Positions 1 through 6,819 of a DNA stretch of 9,896 nucleotides are shown here, in pieces (within the stretch, counting starts at the first letter, position 1; each line of letters begins with the position of its first letter). The position numbers and the translations under genes were made by a program. The notes beneath the pieces are model-generated. The model searched no databases and had not been told where the DNA came from. It saw only the letters and a list, made by a program, of their open reading frames with translations. The stretch spans positions 1-9,896 of the forward strand of contig JAJRXO010000238.1 in assembly GCA_024276255.1 (NCBI GenBank), in the 5' to 3' direction. The DNA is from Chloroflexota bacterium (GTDB lineage: Bacteria; Chloroflexota; Anaerolineae; J102).

Positions 1-1
1 C

Positions 2-1159
2 TGGATCATCTTTGCCATGCTCGATGTCGATCAGGAAACCAGCCCCAGCTCGGCTGCGCTGAAGCGCTTTCTCGACCAACTGCTCGATCAGCGGGCTGAT
101 ATCCTGCGCGATAAGAAACTTGTTGTCTTTGCCTTCAACGCCCCTTATTTTCTCAGTGATACCGAGATCGCCAAACTCACCGCCTACTACGGCCTGTATA
201 GCAAAACCCCGCCCTTCCTTGAGACCGCGGTACGCACCCTGTTTCGCGAGCTGACACCCATGGGCACCTTACCCGTCAGCGTGACCGGCGTCAACTACGA
301 TCTCGACGCCCAGCTCGATCCCGATCCTCAGCGCCCCTTCCCCCTGATCATCCTTTATCGCAAACAGGGCACGGTGCAGACCATCGAGATCGATGCCGAA
401 AACCCTGGCGGCGACATCGAGGTGGGCGATGACCTGATCTTGCGGGCCGGCCCTGTGCTCGATCACAACGGCCATCCTGTGCCCGATGACACGCCGGTGG
501 AATTTCGTTTACTGGACCAGCAGGCCGGCGTCGAGCTGCCGCGACGGCAGGCGCCCACCCGGGACGGGATTGCCACTGTGCAGCTTACGATCGAGCGCGC
601 CGGCGTCTTCCAGCTTTCGGCATCGGCCGGCGAAGGAGCGGTCTCGGCCGTGCCCTTCATCCTCTCGGTGGGCGGCGAGAGCGGCGCCTCGCTGGCCACG
701 GCCACGCCCACCACCACACCCACCTCCACGCCCACGCCGACCACGACGCCCACGCCCACCACCACTCCCACGGCCACGCCATCTCCCACAGCCACGCCAT
801 CCCCCACCCCGGCGCTGATGCCCACCCCCCTCCCTGCCCCGCCCCCGCAACGACTGCCGCAACCCGTCAATCTCACCCTGTTTGTGCTGGCGTTGATCGT
901 CAACGCAGCCGCGGCCGCGTTTCACTACATTCTGGCCGGTGGCGATCAACAGGATCCACCCACGGTTTTGCGCAACCTGTTGCTTTCCATCATCGGCGCT
1001 CAGAGTGTTTACATCCTTTACGCCCTGGGCTGGCTGCCAGTGCCCCAGGGCATCTCGGCCCAGTACACATCGCTATTCGCCCTCGCCGCCACCTTTGTGG
1101 GGGGGCTGCTCCCCTTTATCGTCGACGGCTTTCTCCCCTATCTCTCTCCCCGTTCCTGA
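2..1159 (+). CDS. Glycoside hydrolase family 3-like membrane protein, C-terminal part (5' truncated)
   Basis: The frame is open through the left edge (W-I-I-F-A precede the first Met at 17), so the start and probably the catalytic domain lie outside. Numbering from Met 17, residues 1-95 resemble the C-terminal domain of GH3 beta-N-acetylhexosaminidase/beta-glucosidase-like enzymes: VVFAFNAPYFL, a TAYYGLYSKTPPF stretch and the G-x-LPVSVTG-x-NYDL ending. Residues 125-220 look like an Ig/beta-sandwich domain (GDDLILRAGPVLD, then TVQLTIERAGVFQLSAS). Residues 228-275 are a Thr/Pro-rich linker. Three hydrophobic segments follow at about 285-306, 319-340 and 350-372, so the protein is probably membrane-bound with an exported enzyme-like part. 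Substrate is not determinable; cell-wall or oligosaccharide glycosides are a guess. The kinase gene follows after 6 bases, which suggests an operon. The GH3 assignment rests on the C-terminal domain only. Confidence 0.72.
   Translation, partial: WIIFAMLDVDQETSPSSAALKRFLDQLLDQRADILRDKKLVVFAFNAPYFLSDTEIAKLTAYYGLYSKTPPFLETAVRTLFRELTPMGTLPVSVTGVNYDLDAQLDPDPQRPFPLIILYRKQGTVQTIEIDAENPGGDIEVGDDLILRAGPVLDHNGHPVPDDTPVEFRLLDQQAGVELPRRQAPTRDGIATVQLTIERAGVFQLSASAGEGAVSAVPFILSVGGESGASLATATPTTTPTSTPTPTTTPTPTTTPTATPSPTATPSPTPALMPTPLPAPPPQRLPQPVNLTLFVLALIVNAAAAAFHYILAGGDQQDPPTVLRNLLLSIIGAQSVYILYALGWLPVPQGISAQYTSLFALAATFVGGLLPFIVDGFLPYLSPRS
698..841 (+). repeat. Low-complexity Thr/Pro-coding tract
   Basis: Imperfect tandem units of ACC/ACG/ACA and CCC/CCA codons encode about 48 residues of Thr, Pro, Ala and Ser between the Ig-like domain and the first membrane helix of the GH3-like protein. 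Such T/P linkers are typical of exported Chloroflexota proteins and are often length-variable. The tract also generates long spurious Gly/Val-rich open frames on the opposite strand. Confidence 0.85.
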
Positions 1160-1165
1160 TTCTCT

Positions 1166-2167
1166 ATGTCCACACCCCGTCTTCTCCCCGGCACGATTCT
1201 ACGCGAACGTTATCGCATCCTGGAACTGATCGGCCAGGGCGGCATGGGCGCCGTATACAAGGCGACAGATCTACGGCTCGAAGGCCGCATGTGTGCGGTC
1301 AAGGAGATCCTGCCCCACCTCATGGGCTACGAAGACGATACCAGTGCTTATCAGGAGCAATTCTACAACGAAGCCAGCACCCTGGCCCGTCTGGATCATC
1401 CCAATCTACCCAAGGTGAGCGACTATTTCTCTGAAAACAGCCGTGAATACCTGCTGATGGACTTCGTGCCCGGCCATGATCTGGGCGAGATCATTGCCCT
1501 GGCCAAATCGCGCCAGGAATTCCTGCCCGAAGAGCAGGTACTGGCATGGATGCAGCAATTATGCGACGCCCTGGCCTATCTACACACACGCCAGCCGCCC
1601 ATCGTCCATCGCGATATCAAACCCTCAAATATCAAGCTCACGCCCAGTGGCCACATCAAACTCGTTGACTTCGGCCTCGTCAAGCTGCTGCTGGCCGATG
1701 AAAGCCGCACCGTCACCGTGGTGCAGGGCCGTGGCACCGCGCAGTATACCCCTCTGGAGCAATACGGGGGAGATACCGGCCACACCGACGTGCGCACCGA
1801 CATCTACGCCCTGGGCGCCACCCTGTATCATCTGCTGACGCTGAAGCCGCCCGCCGACGCCCGCCAGCGCTTTTTACGGCCCGGCAGCATGCCCCTGCCC
1901 CGCACCATCAATCCCGCCATCTCCCCCAGCACCGAACGAGCCCTGCTGGCTGCCATGGCCATGCATCCCGACGATCGCCCTCCCAGCATCGAAGATTTCT
2001 GCGATCTGCTCTTCAGCCCGCACGAGATCGTCACCACCGGCACCACGTTTACCGTGGACGAACCTTCCTGGGTCGACGCGCTGCGCAACAACATCCTTTT
2101 ACTGCTGCTGGCCATGATCTTACTGGCTACTGCCTTTTATATCAGTCTCAACGCCATGCTTGCCTGA
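1166..2167 (+). CDS. Membrane-anchored Ser/Thr protein kinase (Hanks type)
   Basis: A 333-residue eukaryotic-like protein kinase. The sequence shows a glycine loop at residues 22-30 (IGQGGMGAV), the ATP-anchoring Lys46 in AVKE, the catalytic loop HRDIKPSN at 148-155 (Asp150, Lys152, Asn155), the metal-binding DFG at 168-170, and an activation/P+1 segment GTAQYTPLEQYG containing several Thr residues. A single hydrophobic helix at about 309-330 is followed by only three or so residues, so the protein is tail-anchored with a cytosolic kinase domain and no external sensor (PASTA or other). The ATG at 1166 lies 6 bases after the preceding stop; no clear Shine-Dalgarno sequence is visible. An FHA-domain regulator is encoded directly downstream and is the obvious candidate partner or substrate reader, by analogy with PknH/EmbR-type pairs. 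All catalytic motifs are intact, so activity is expected. Targets are unknown. Confidence 0.93.
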   Translation: MSTPRLLPGTILRERYRILELIGQGGMGAVYKATDLRLEGRMCAVKEILPHLMGYEDDTSAYQEQFYNEASTLARLDHPNLPKVSDYFSENSREYLLMDFVPGHDLGEIIALAKSRQEFLPEEQVLAWMQQLCDALAYLHTRQPPIVHRDIKPSNIKLTPSGHIKLVDFGLVKLLLADESRTVTVVQGRGTAQYTPLEQYGGDTGHTDVRTDIYALGATLYHLLTLKPPADARQRFLRPGSMPLPRTINPAISPSTERALLAAMAMHPDDRPPSIEDFCDLLFSPHEIVTTGTTFTVDEPSWVDALRNNILLLLLAMILLATAFYISLNAMLA

Positions 2168-2205
2168 GTTGTTTCCCCTTCCGCTTCCACTCAACGGGGG
2201 TGCAT

Positions 2206-2862
2206 ATGCAAACGCAAGAAGTCGCCATGCTCATTCTGCAAATGCCGGATGGCAACAAACGCTGGCCGCTGGATCAGCCCATCATCCGCATCGGTCGCAG
2301 CCCTCTGTGCGAAGTCATGCTTCCAGAACGCGTGGTCTCACGTGAACATGCCTATATCGAACAGCGGCCCGACGGCTACTACCTTTTCGATAAACAGAGC
2401 AAAAACGGCACCTATCTCAACGGCGAACCGGTCACCACAGGCCGCCGCCTGCAAGACGGTGATGAAATCCAGATCGCCCTGCGTTTCAAGCTGGCTTTCG
2501 TGGATGCCGGCGCTACCGCCCCCCTCACCATCGAAGTGGCAACGCCGCTGCGTTCGCAAAGTGGCCTCACCCTGGACAGCGCCCGCCGCACTGTCAGCAT
2601 TGCCGACCATCTGCTCGATCCACCGCTTTCCAGCGCCCAGTATCGCTTGCTCAAGGTGTTGTACGATGCCCGGGGCAAGGTAGTCAGCCGGGATGAGATT
2701 GTGCGCCAGGTATGGCCGGAAGCGGCCAGCGAAGGGGTCACCGAACAGGCCATCGACGCCCTGGTGCGACGTCTGCGCGAGCGCCTGGCCGAGGTGGACG
2801 CGGAACACCAATATATCGTCACTGTACGCGGCCATGGCTTCCGCCTGGAAAACCGGCCTTGA
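2206..2862 (+). CDS. FHA domain plus OmpR-type winged-helix transcriptional regulator
   Basis: A 218-residue two-domain protein. Residues 8-100 are a forkhead-associated phospho-threonine-binding domain with the conserved GR at 30-31, SREH at 45-48 (phosphopeptide-binding Ser and structural His), and NG pairs at 67-68 and 72-73. Residues 120-215 match the trans_reg_C winged helix: LSSAQYRLLKVLYDARGKVVSRDEIVRQVW in form, a recognition-helix region around VTEQAIDALVRRLRERL, and the wing ending Y-IVTVRGHGFRLE. It probably binds DNA or partners in a way controlled by Thr phosphorylation from the upstream kinase. The order is FHA then wHTH, the reverse of mycobacterial EmbR. The start is uncertain: ATG 2206 is preceded by GGGGG at 2196-2200, while an in-frame GTG at 2200 overlaps that G-run and ATG 2227 is also possible. 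I prefer 2206. There is no receiver domain. Confidence 0.88.
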   Translation: MQTQEVAMLILQMPDGNKRWPLDQPIIRIGRSPLCEVMLPERVVSREHAYIEQRPDGYYLFDKQSKNGTYLNGEPVTTGRRLQDGDEIQIALRFKLAFVDAGATAPLTIEVATPLRSQSGLTLDSARRTVSIADHLLDPPLSSAQYRLLKVLYDARGKVVSRDEIVRQVWPEAASEGVTEQAIDALVRRLRERLAEVDAEHQYIVTVRGHGFRLENRP

Positions 2863-4022
2863 AGCCGCTCGCCCTTTACCTACACATTCCTTTTTGCCAG
2901 CGCAAGTGTCCGTACTGCGATTTCAACACCTATGCCGGACAGGAACAGCGCTACGATGCTTATGTACAGGCCCTGAGCACCGATATCCGACGCGCAGGCC
3001 AGCAGCGACCGCGGACGGGCGTGTCCAGCATATTTTTGGGCGGCGGCACCCCCACCGTGCTGGCCCCCGAACACCTGCAAACGCTATTCACCGCCCTGCG
3101 CGAATCATTTACCCTGCTGCCCGATGCCGAGATCACAAGCGAAGCCAATCCGGGCACGGTGGATCAGAGCCGGTTTCAGACATTGCGGGAATTGGGGGTC
3201 AATCGCCTGAGCATGGGCGTGCAATCATTTGTGGATGAAGAATTGCGTTTTCTGGGGCGCATCCACAATGCCCAACAGGCCATGCGGGCATTTCAGATGG
3301 CCCGGCGCAGCGGGTTTCAAAACATCAATCTGGATCTCATGTTCGGTTTGCCCGATCAACAACCGGAGCTCTGGCGATACAGCCTGCGTCAGGCCATTGC
3401 CCTGCAACCCGAGCATCTCTCGCTCTACAGCCTTATCGTTGAGCCCAACACCCCCCTGGCTGCCTGGGTGACCTCGGGGCGTGTATCTGATCCCGACCCG
3501 GATCTGGCGGCCGATCTGTATGAAATGGCAGCCGATATGCTGGATGTTGCCGGTTATCATGCCTACGAGATATCAAACTGGGCGCAGGGCCCCCTGCAGG
3601 ACGACGGATTACCAGCTTATGCCTGCCGTCATAATCTGGTGTATTGGCGAAACGCTTCCTACCTTGGCCTGGGGCCGGGCGCACACAGCTACGAAGACAA
3701 TCGGCGCTGGTCGACGATCGGCGATGTGGCAGCCTATGTCGACGCCGTCAGAGCCCAGAAGCCGACGACCGATATGATGGAGGAAATCGATCGGCGGCTG
3801 GAGATGGGGGAGACCATGATGCTGGGGCTGCGGCTGGTGGAAGTCGGGGTCGAATTTGCCGCATTTGCCCGGCGCTTCGGGGTGGATTTACGCACGGAGT
3901 TCGCCCGTGAACTGGCCGATCTGAGCGCCCGCGGGCTGATCGAGATCACAGAGCAGCGCGTCCGCCTGCATCCTCAGGCCCGCCTGCTGGGCAATGAGGC
4001 TTTCGCCGCTTTTCTACCTTGA
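2859..4022 (+). CDS. hemW: Radical SAM heme chaperone HemW (coproporphyrinogen III oxidase-like)
   Basis: A 387-residue radical-SAM protein. The start is taken as TTG at 2859, overlapping the preceding TGA as TTGA. It places the conserved YLHIPFC motif at residues 7-13, where the family begins; longer readings would run back through the upstream gene. Visible motifs are the 4Fe-4S ligands Cys13, Cys17 and Cys20 (CxxxCxxC), the SAM-binding GGGTP at 61-65, the GVQSF strand, YEISNWA, the HNLVYW motif at 258-263, and GLGPGAHSY. The HNxxYW element and the lack of the longer HemN N-terminus favour HemW, a heme-trafficking protein for respiratory enzymes, over true anaerobic coproporphyrinogen oxidase (HemN). 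The length fits the family (E. coli about 378). Translation is probably coupled to the FHA-wHTH gene. It ends 18 bases from the convergent asparaginase gene. Confidence 0.92.
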   Translation: MKPLALYLHIPFCQRKCPYCDFNTYAGQEQRYDAYVQALSTDIRRAGQQRPRTGVSSIFLGGGTPTVLAPEHLQTLFTALRESFTLLPDAEITSEANPGTVDQSRFQTLRELGVNRLSMGVQSFVDEELRFLGRIHNAQQAMRAFQMARRSGFQNINLDLMFGLPDQQPELWRYSLRQAIALQPEHLSLYSLIVEPNTPLAAWVTSGRVSDPDPDLAADLYEMAADMLDVAGYHAYEISNWAQGPLQDDGLPAYACRHNLVYWRNASYLGLGPGAHSYEDNRRWSTIGDVAAYVDAVRAQKPTTDMMEEIDRRLEMGETMMLGLRLVEVGVEFAAFARRFGVDLRTEFARELADLSARGLIEITEQRVRLHPQARLLGNEAFAAFLP

Positions 4023-4040
4023 GCTCCCGTCAGCCTCCGT

Positions 4041-5048
4041 TCACGATTCCTCTGCGGTCAATTCACCGCGCAGATTCGTGCTCAGAGCCTGTCGGCGCTG
4101 TGCGGGCGTCAGATCCTGCGCCAGCAACACCATTAGCTTGACCAACGCCGCAGACGCTGTCATGTCATGGCCCGAGACCACGCCTGCATCCAGCAGGCGC
4201 CGACCCGCGGCATAGGCATCCAGCCGTATGCGGCCGTGCCATTGCTGGCTGACCGCCACCACCAGCAAATCACGTTGGCGAATCGCTTTCTCAAGGGTTT
4301 GTAAAAGCCCCGGCATATTGGGAAACGTGCCGCTGCCAAAGCTCTCGATCACGAGTCCCCGGATGGGGGCCTGCATGAGATAGCCGAATAAATCAGTCTG
4401 CATGCCCGGAAACAGTTTGATCAGCGCCACCTGCGTGATCAGCTGTGTCTGCACCTGCAACCGGGAGGGGGCAGGGGGCAGGGGCGGCACCAGGGGGAAG
4501 TGGATATGCGTGCCCACCTCGGCCAGCGGCGGACAATTGGGCGAATCGAAGGCCGCGAAATCGCTGGCCGAGACCTTGATCGCTCGATTGCCGCGCAGCA
4601 GACGATCGTGGAAATAGATGCCGACCTCATGCGTTTGCGGATGCCCGCACGCTGCCAGCTCCACCGCGGTCAACAGGTTATTGCGGGCGTCATTGCGTAT
4701 CTGGCCGATAGGCGCCTGGGCTCCGGTGAGGATCACCGGCTTGTGCAGCCCCGATAGCAGGAATGACAGCGCCGCCGCCGTGTACACCATCGTATCGGTG
4801 CCATGCAGGATGACAAATCCATCGTAAGCATCGTAATGTTCGCCGATGTGCCGGCTGAGACGCAGCCAGTCGGTGGGTCCAATGTCGACAGAATCACGGG
4901 GAGGAGCCAACGTATAGCTATCACAGGCGGCAACCTGCGACAGTTCAGGCACATGCTGTAACACCTGCTCCACGCCGGCCGGGGTCAGGGCGCCATCGGG
5001 GCGCCTGACCATGCCCAGGGTGCCGCCGGTATAAATGAGATGAATCAT
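4041..5048 (-). CDS. ansA: L-asparaginase, cytoplasmic type I-like
   Basis: A 335-residue asparaginase that hydrolyses L-asparagine to aspartate and ammonia. The chosen ATG (5048) gives an N-terminus MIHLIYTGGT that fits the family exactly. An in-frame extension back to 5174 would add 42 unconserved residues and cover the promoter region, so it was not used. Conserved sites visible are the catalytic Thr10 in TGGT, the HGTDT motif at 82-86 (second catalytic Thr84 and Asp85), Lys158 in AIKVSASDF-x-AFDSPN, and the dimer/active-site segment ESFGSGTFPN. There is no signal peptide, and the length is close to E. coli AnsA (338), indicating a cytosolic housekeeping enzyme. It is a single-gene unit, convergent with hemW and divergent from the rsb operon, with no obvious functional link to either. 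The intact active site argues for function; glutaminase side activity cannot be judged. Confidence 0.92.
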   Translation of the reverse strand: MIHLIYTGGTLGMVRRPDGALTPAGVEQVLQHVPELSQVAACDSYTLAPPRDSVDIGPTDWLRLSRHIGEHYDAYDGFVILHGTDTMVYTAAALSFLLSGLHKPVILTGAQAPIGQIRNDARNNLLTAVELAACGHPQTHEVGIYFHDRLLRGNRAIKVSASDFAAFDSPNCPPLAEVGTHIHFPLVPPLPPAPSRLQVQTQLITQVALIKLFPGMQTDLFGYLMQAPIRGLVIESFGSGTFPNMPGLLQTLEKAIRQRDLLVVAVSQQWHGRIRLDAYAAGRRLLDAGVVSGHDMTASAALVKLMVLLAQDLTPAQRRQALSTNLRGELTAEES

Positions 5049-5087
5049 AAAGATCTCTGAAAACAGGGGGTTGTAAACGAGAGTGAG

Positions 5088-5116
5088 TTGCCCATACGAC
5101 ACAGGCAAAGTATAAT
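5088..5116 (+). promoter_or_regulatory. Putative sigma70-type promoter of the rsb operon
   Basis: TTGCCC (5088-5093; 4 of 6 matches to TTGACA), a 17-base spacer and a perfect TATAAT (5111-5116) form a good housekeeping promoter. The predicted transcription start is near 5123, giving a leader of about 60 bases before the rsbR ATG. The surrounding 5049-5172 region is clearly richer in A+T than the coding DNA on either side. No alternative-sigma signature was recognised. Confidence 0.6.
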
Positions 5117-5137
5117 GCATTACGTTTATTATATCCA
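5109..5137 (-). promoter_or_regulatory. Putative sigma70-type promoter of the asparaginase gene
   Basis: On the minus strand, TGGATA (5137 to 5132; 4 of 6 matches to TTGACA) is followed after 17 bases by TATACT (5114 to 5109; 5 of 6 matches to TATAAT). The predicted transcript would start near 5102 and have a leader of about 54 bases. A second TATAAT on this strand (5133 to 5128) lacks a good -35 element. The site overlaps the opposite-facing rsb promoter. This is a match by eye without scoring. Confidence 0.45.
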
Positions 5138-5174
5138 CTAACAACGTATCCGAATTTTCGCCCATTTCATACAT

Positions 5175-5180
5175 GGAGGG
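5175..5180 (+). promoter_or_regulatory. Ribosome binding site deciding the rsbR start
   Basis: GGAGGG lies 4 bases before the ATG at 5185 and lies inside the alternative reading that would begin at ATG 5173. The upstream ATG has no Shine-Dalgarno sequence of its own, so 5185 is the preferred start. Confidence 0.75.
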
Positions 5181-5184
5181 CCAG

Positions 5185-6051
5185 ATGACATCGCCAGAAG
5201 CCCGTCAACAACTGCTTCAACTTCTTTTGCAACAACGAGATGAAGTCCAACGCCAGTGGCTGTTGAACCTATATAAACAGGATACAAACTGGTCAGAACG
5301 TATAGACGACAGCGCCCTGCATGCTGAGGTAGACACCTTTCTGACTTTGTTTATCGATGCGCTGCAGACGACCGAGCAGTGGGACAGCATCCAGGCCGAG
5401 GCCTTTACTGCGCTACGCCGCCATCTGATCGATCTGAGTAATTCGCGAGTCATAGAAGGCTTTACGCCTTCGGAGACAGCCCTATATGTGTTTGCTCTGA
5501 AACAGGCCATGCACCACATGGCCGGGGCTGGAGCCGATGAGAAAACCCAATCGTTGTTGAGTGAATTGCTGTCAGTCGAGGTTTTGCTGGATCAGTTGGG
5601 ACTGCTTACCGTTGAAAGCTACCTGAATCATCGTGAAGCTCTGATCGTTGAACAGTCAGCAACCATACTGGAGATGGCTTCACCTACCCTGCTGGTATGG
5701 GACCATGTGGTTCTGTTGCCCCTGGTCGGCGTCATTGATACTGATCGTGCCCAGGTGATCCTAGATAGCCTGCTCACCGCTATTTCCGAGACCGAATCGG
5801 TTGTCGCCATCCTTGATGTCACCGGCGTTCCGGTAATCGACACCCAGGTGGCCAAACATATTCTCACCGCCGTGGAAGGAGCCCACATGCTGGGTGCCAG
5901 TGTGATCATTACCGGCGTTAGCGTCGAAACAGCCAAGACTTTGACCAAACTGCAGATCAATCTGGGCGACGTAATCACGCGCGGCACACTACGCGCCGGT
6001 TTGCGTTATGCTCTGCATCTGGTTGGGGTTCACATCGAAAAGAACGCCTGA
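5185..6051 (+). CDS. rsbR: RsbR-type stressosome sensor/scaffold (RsbRD N-domain plus STAS)
   Basis: A 288-residue RsbT co-antagonist. Residues about 8-140 resemble the helical RsbRD N-terminal domain (WLLNLYKQ, GFTPSETALYVFALKQA). A linker helix (about 145-165) leads into a C-terminal STAS domain, starting with the family signature LLVWDHVVLLPLVGVIDTDRAQ in form and the core DVTGVPVIDTQVA. Thr220 in VIDT sits where B. subtilis RsbRA carries phospho-Thr171; Thr252 or Thr254 (TAKTLTKL) is near the position of Thr205, but exact alignment must be checked. RsbR and RsbS would co-assemble into the stressosome that holds RsbT. The N-domain is not PAS, a canonical globin or LOV, so the signal is unknown. 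It is the only RsbR paralogue in the window. It is the first gene of the operon, under the promoter at 5088-5116 and with a strong ribosome site. Confidence 0.92.
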   Translation: MTSPEARQQLLQLLLQQRDEVQRQWLLNLYKQDTNWSERIDDSALHAEVDTFLTLFIDALQTTEQWDSIQAEAFTALRRHLIDLSNSRVIEGFTPSETALYVFALKQAMHHMAGAGADEKTQSLLSELLSVEVLLDQLGLLTVESYLNHREALIVEQSATILEMASPTLLVWDHVVLLPLVGVIDTDRAQVILDSLLTAISETESVVAILDVTGVPVIDTQVAKHILTAVEGAHMLGASVIITGVSVETAKTLTKLQINLGDVITRGTLRAGLRYALHLVGVHIEKNA

Positions 6052-6053
6052 GC

Positions 6054-6060
6054 AAGGAGA
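6054..6060 (+). promoter_or_regulatory. Ribosome binding site of rsbS
   Basis: AAGGAGA lies 7 bases before the ATG at 6068 and fixes that start over the later in-frame Met codons at 6080 and 6083. An ATG at 6061 is out of frame. Confidence 0.75.
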
Positions 6061-6067
6061 ATGACCC

Positions 6068-6430
6068 ATGGATTTCGCCATGATGCGATTAGATGATGTA
6101 TTGCTGGCGCCCGTCAGCGCTGCCATGGATGATGACGATGCCGAAGCATTCCGTCATCAGGTATTGACAGAAATCAAGAGAATGGAAGCCTCCGGCCTAG
6201 TACTGGATATCAGCGGTTTGCCCATCATCGATTCTTTTCTGTCACGAGTGATCAGCGAAATCGCCACTGCAGCAGGGATTCTGGGGGCCAGATGCGTGGT
6301 GGTGGGCATGCGCCCGGCCGTCGCATTGACCCTGTTGCAGATGCAACGTCCCATTGCCGGGGTCGCTCATGCCTCCTCACTGGTACGCGGGTTGGAAAAA
6401 CTGCGCGCCATGCTAGAGGAGGATGCCTGA
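6068..6430 (+). CDS. rsbS: RsbS-type STAS domain antagonist of RsbT
   Basis: A 120-residue single STAS domain, the usual size for RsbS. The key segment LDISGLPIIDSFLSRVI places the phosphorylatable serine at Ser56, matching Ser59 of B. subtilis RsbS, which RsbT phosphorylates to dissolve the RsbS-RsbT interaction. GARCVVVGMRPAVALTLLQM is the second STAS signature. RsbS forms the stressosome core with RsbR and sequesters RsbT in unstressed cells. The gene begins 16 bases after rsbR with its own good ribosome site, and its stop overlaps the rsbT start (TGATG at 6428-6432). Having Ser here and Thr in the upstream paralogue is the diagnostic difference between RsbS and RsbR. Confidence 0.94.
   Translation: MDFAMMRLDDVLLAPVSAAMDDDDAEAFRHQVLTEIKRMEASGLVLDISGLPIIDSFLSRVISEIATAAGILGARCVVVGMRPAVALTLLQMQRPIAGVAHASSLVRGLEKLRAMLEEDA
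6415..6422 (+). promoter_or_regulatory. Ribosome binding site of rsbT inside rsbS
   Basis: AGAGGAGG, within the last codons of rsbS, lies 7 bases before the ATG at 6430. It supports the overlapping start and suggests that rsbT is well translated. Confidence 0.75.
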
Positions 6431-6819
6431 TGCAAATTGCCCGTATGAGATTGCTTACTGCGCGTGATGTGGTCACGGCACGCGAGTTGGCCCGCCGTAA
6501 AGCGCAGGAGCTGGGCTTTGGTCTGGCCAAGCAAACCAGATTGGCCACCGCCATCTCCGAGATCGCCCGCAACGCCGTGGTCCATGGGGGCGGCGGCGAA
6601 ATGGAAATCGAGAATATCACTAACAACCGCCACATCCTGCGTGTCACCATTCGGGACCAGGGACCGGGCATTCATGATATCGACAAAGCCATGCAGGATG
6701 GCTACAGCACCACCGGCACCCTCGGCGCCGGCCTGCCCGGCGCTCGCCGTCTGGTCGATGCCTTTCACATCGAGTCCATCGTAGGGCAGGGCACCACTGT
6801 CGTCATGGAAATGCGATGA
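6430..6819 (+). CDS. rsbT: RsbT-type Ser/Thr kinase (switch protein)
   Basis: A 129-residue HATPase/GHKL-fold kinase close in length to B. subtilis RsbT (133). The N box EIARNAVVHGGGGE carries Glu44 and Asn48, the G1 box DQGPGI spans 76-81, and a glycine-rich lid TGTLGAGLPGARRLVD follows at 95-110. In the known pathway RsbT phosphorylates RsbS and RsbR in the stressosome, is released, and then binds the N-terminal domain of the phosphatase RsbU. Here no RsbU is present. The candidate receiver is the RsbU_N-like N-terminus of the histidine kinase at 7893. The start is ATG 6430, overlapping the rsbS stop. Its stop overlaps the start of the next RsbT-like gene by four bases (ATGA). Confidence 0.94.
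   Translation: MQIARMRLLTARDVVTARELARRKAQELGFGLAKQTRLATAISEIARNAVVHGGGGEMEIENITNNRHILRVTIRDQGPGIHDIDKAMQDGYSTTGTLGAGLPGARRLVDAFHIESIVGQGTTVVMEMR

Noticed and set aside
463..949. Long minus-strand open frames rich in Gly/Val and Gly/Arg opposite the Thr/Pro linker
   Set aside because: They are antisense shadows of a low-complexity repeat, with compositionally biased translations and no start signal.
2712..2858. N-terminal extension of hemW into the FHA-wHTH gene
   Set aside because: The extension is an alternative frame of the conserved winged-helix coding sequence, and HemW proteins start close to the HIPFC motif.
4050..4072. Imperfect hairpin (GCGGT/ACCGC) near the hemW-asparaginase convergence as a terminator
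   Set aside because: The stem is short, it lies within the asparaginase coding end, and no T-run follows on either strand.
5049..5174. 42-codon N-terminal extension of the asparaginase
   Set aside because: It runs across both predicted promoters, and the family N-terminus begins at MIHLIYTGGT, so the shorter start is far more likely.
6292..6429. Longer rsbT reading starting inside rsbS
   Set aside because: The ATG at 6430 has a strong ribosome site and gives the family's normal length and N-terminus.
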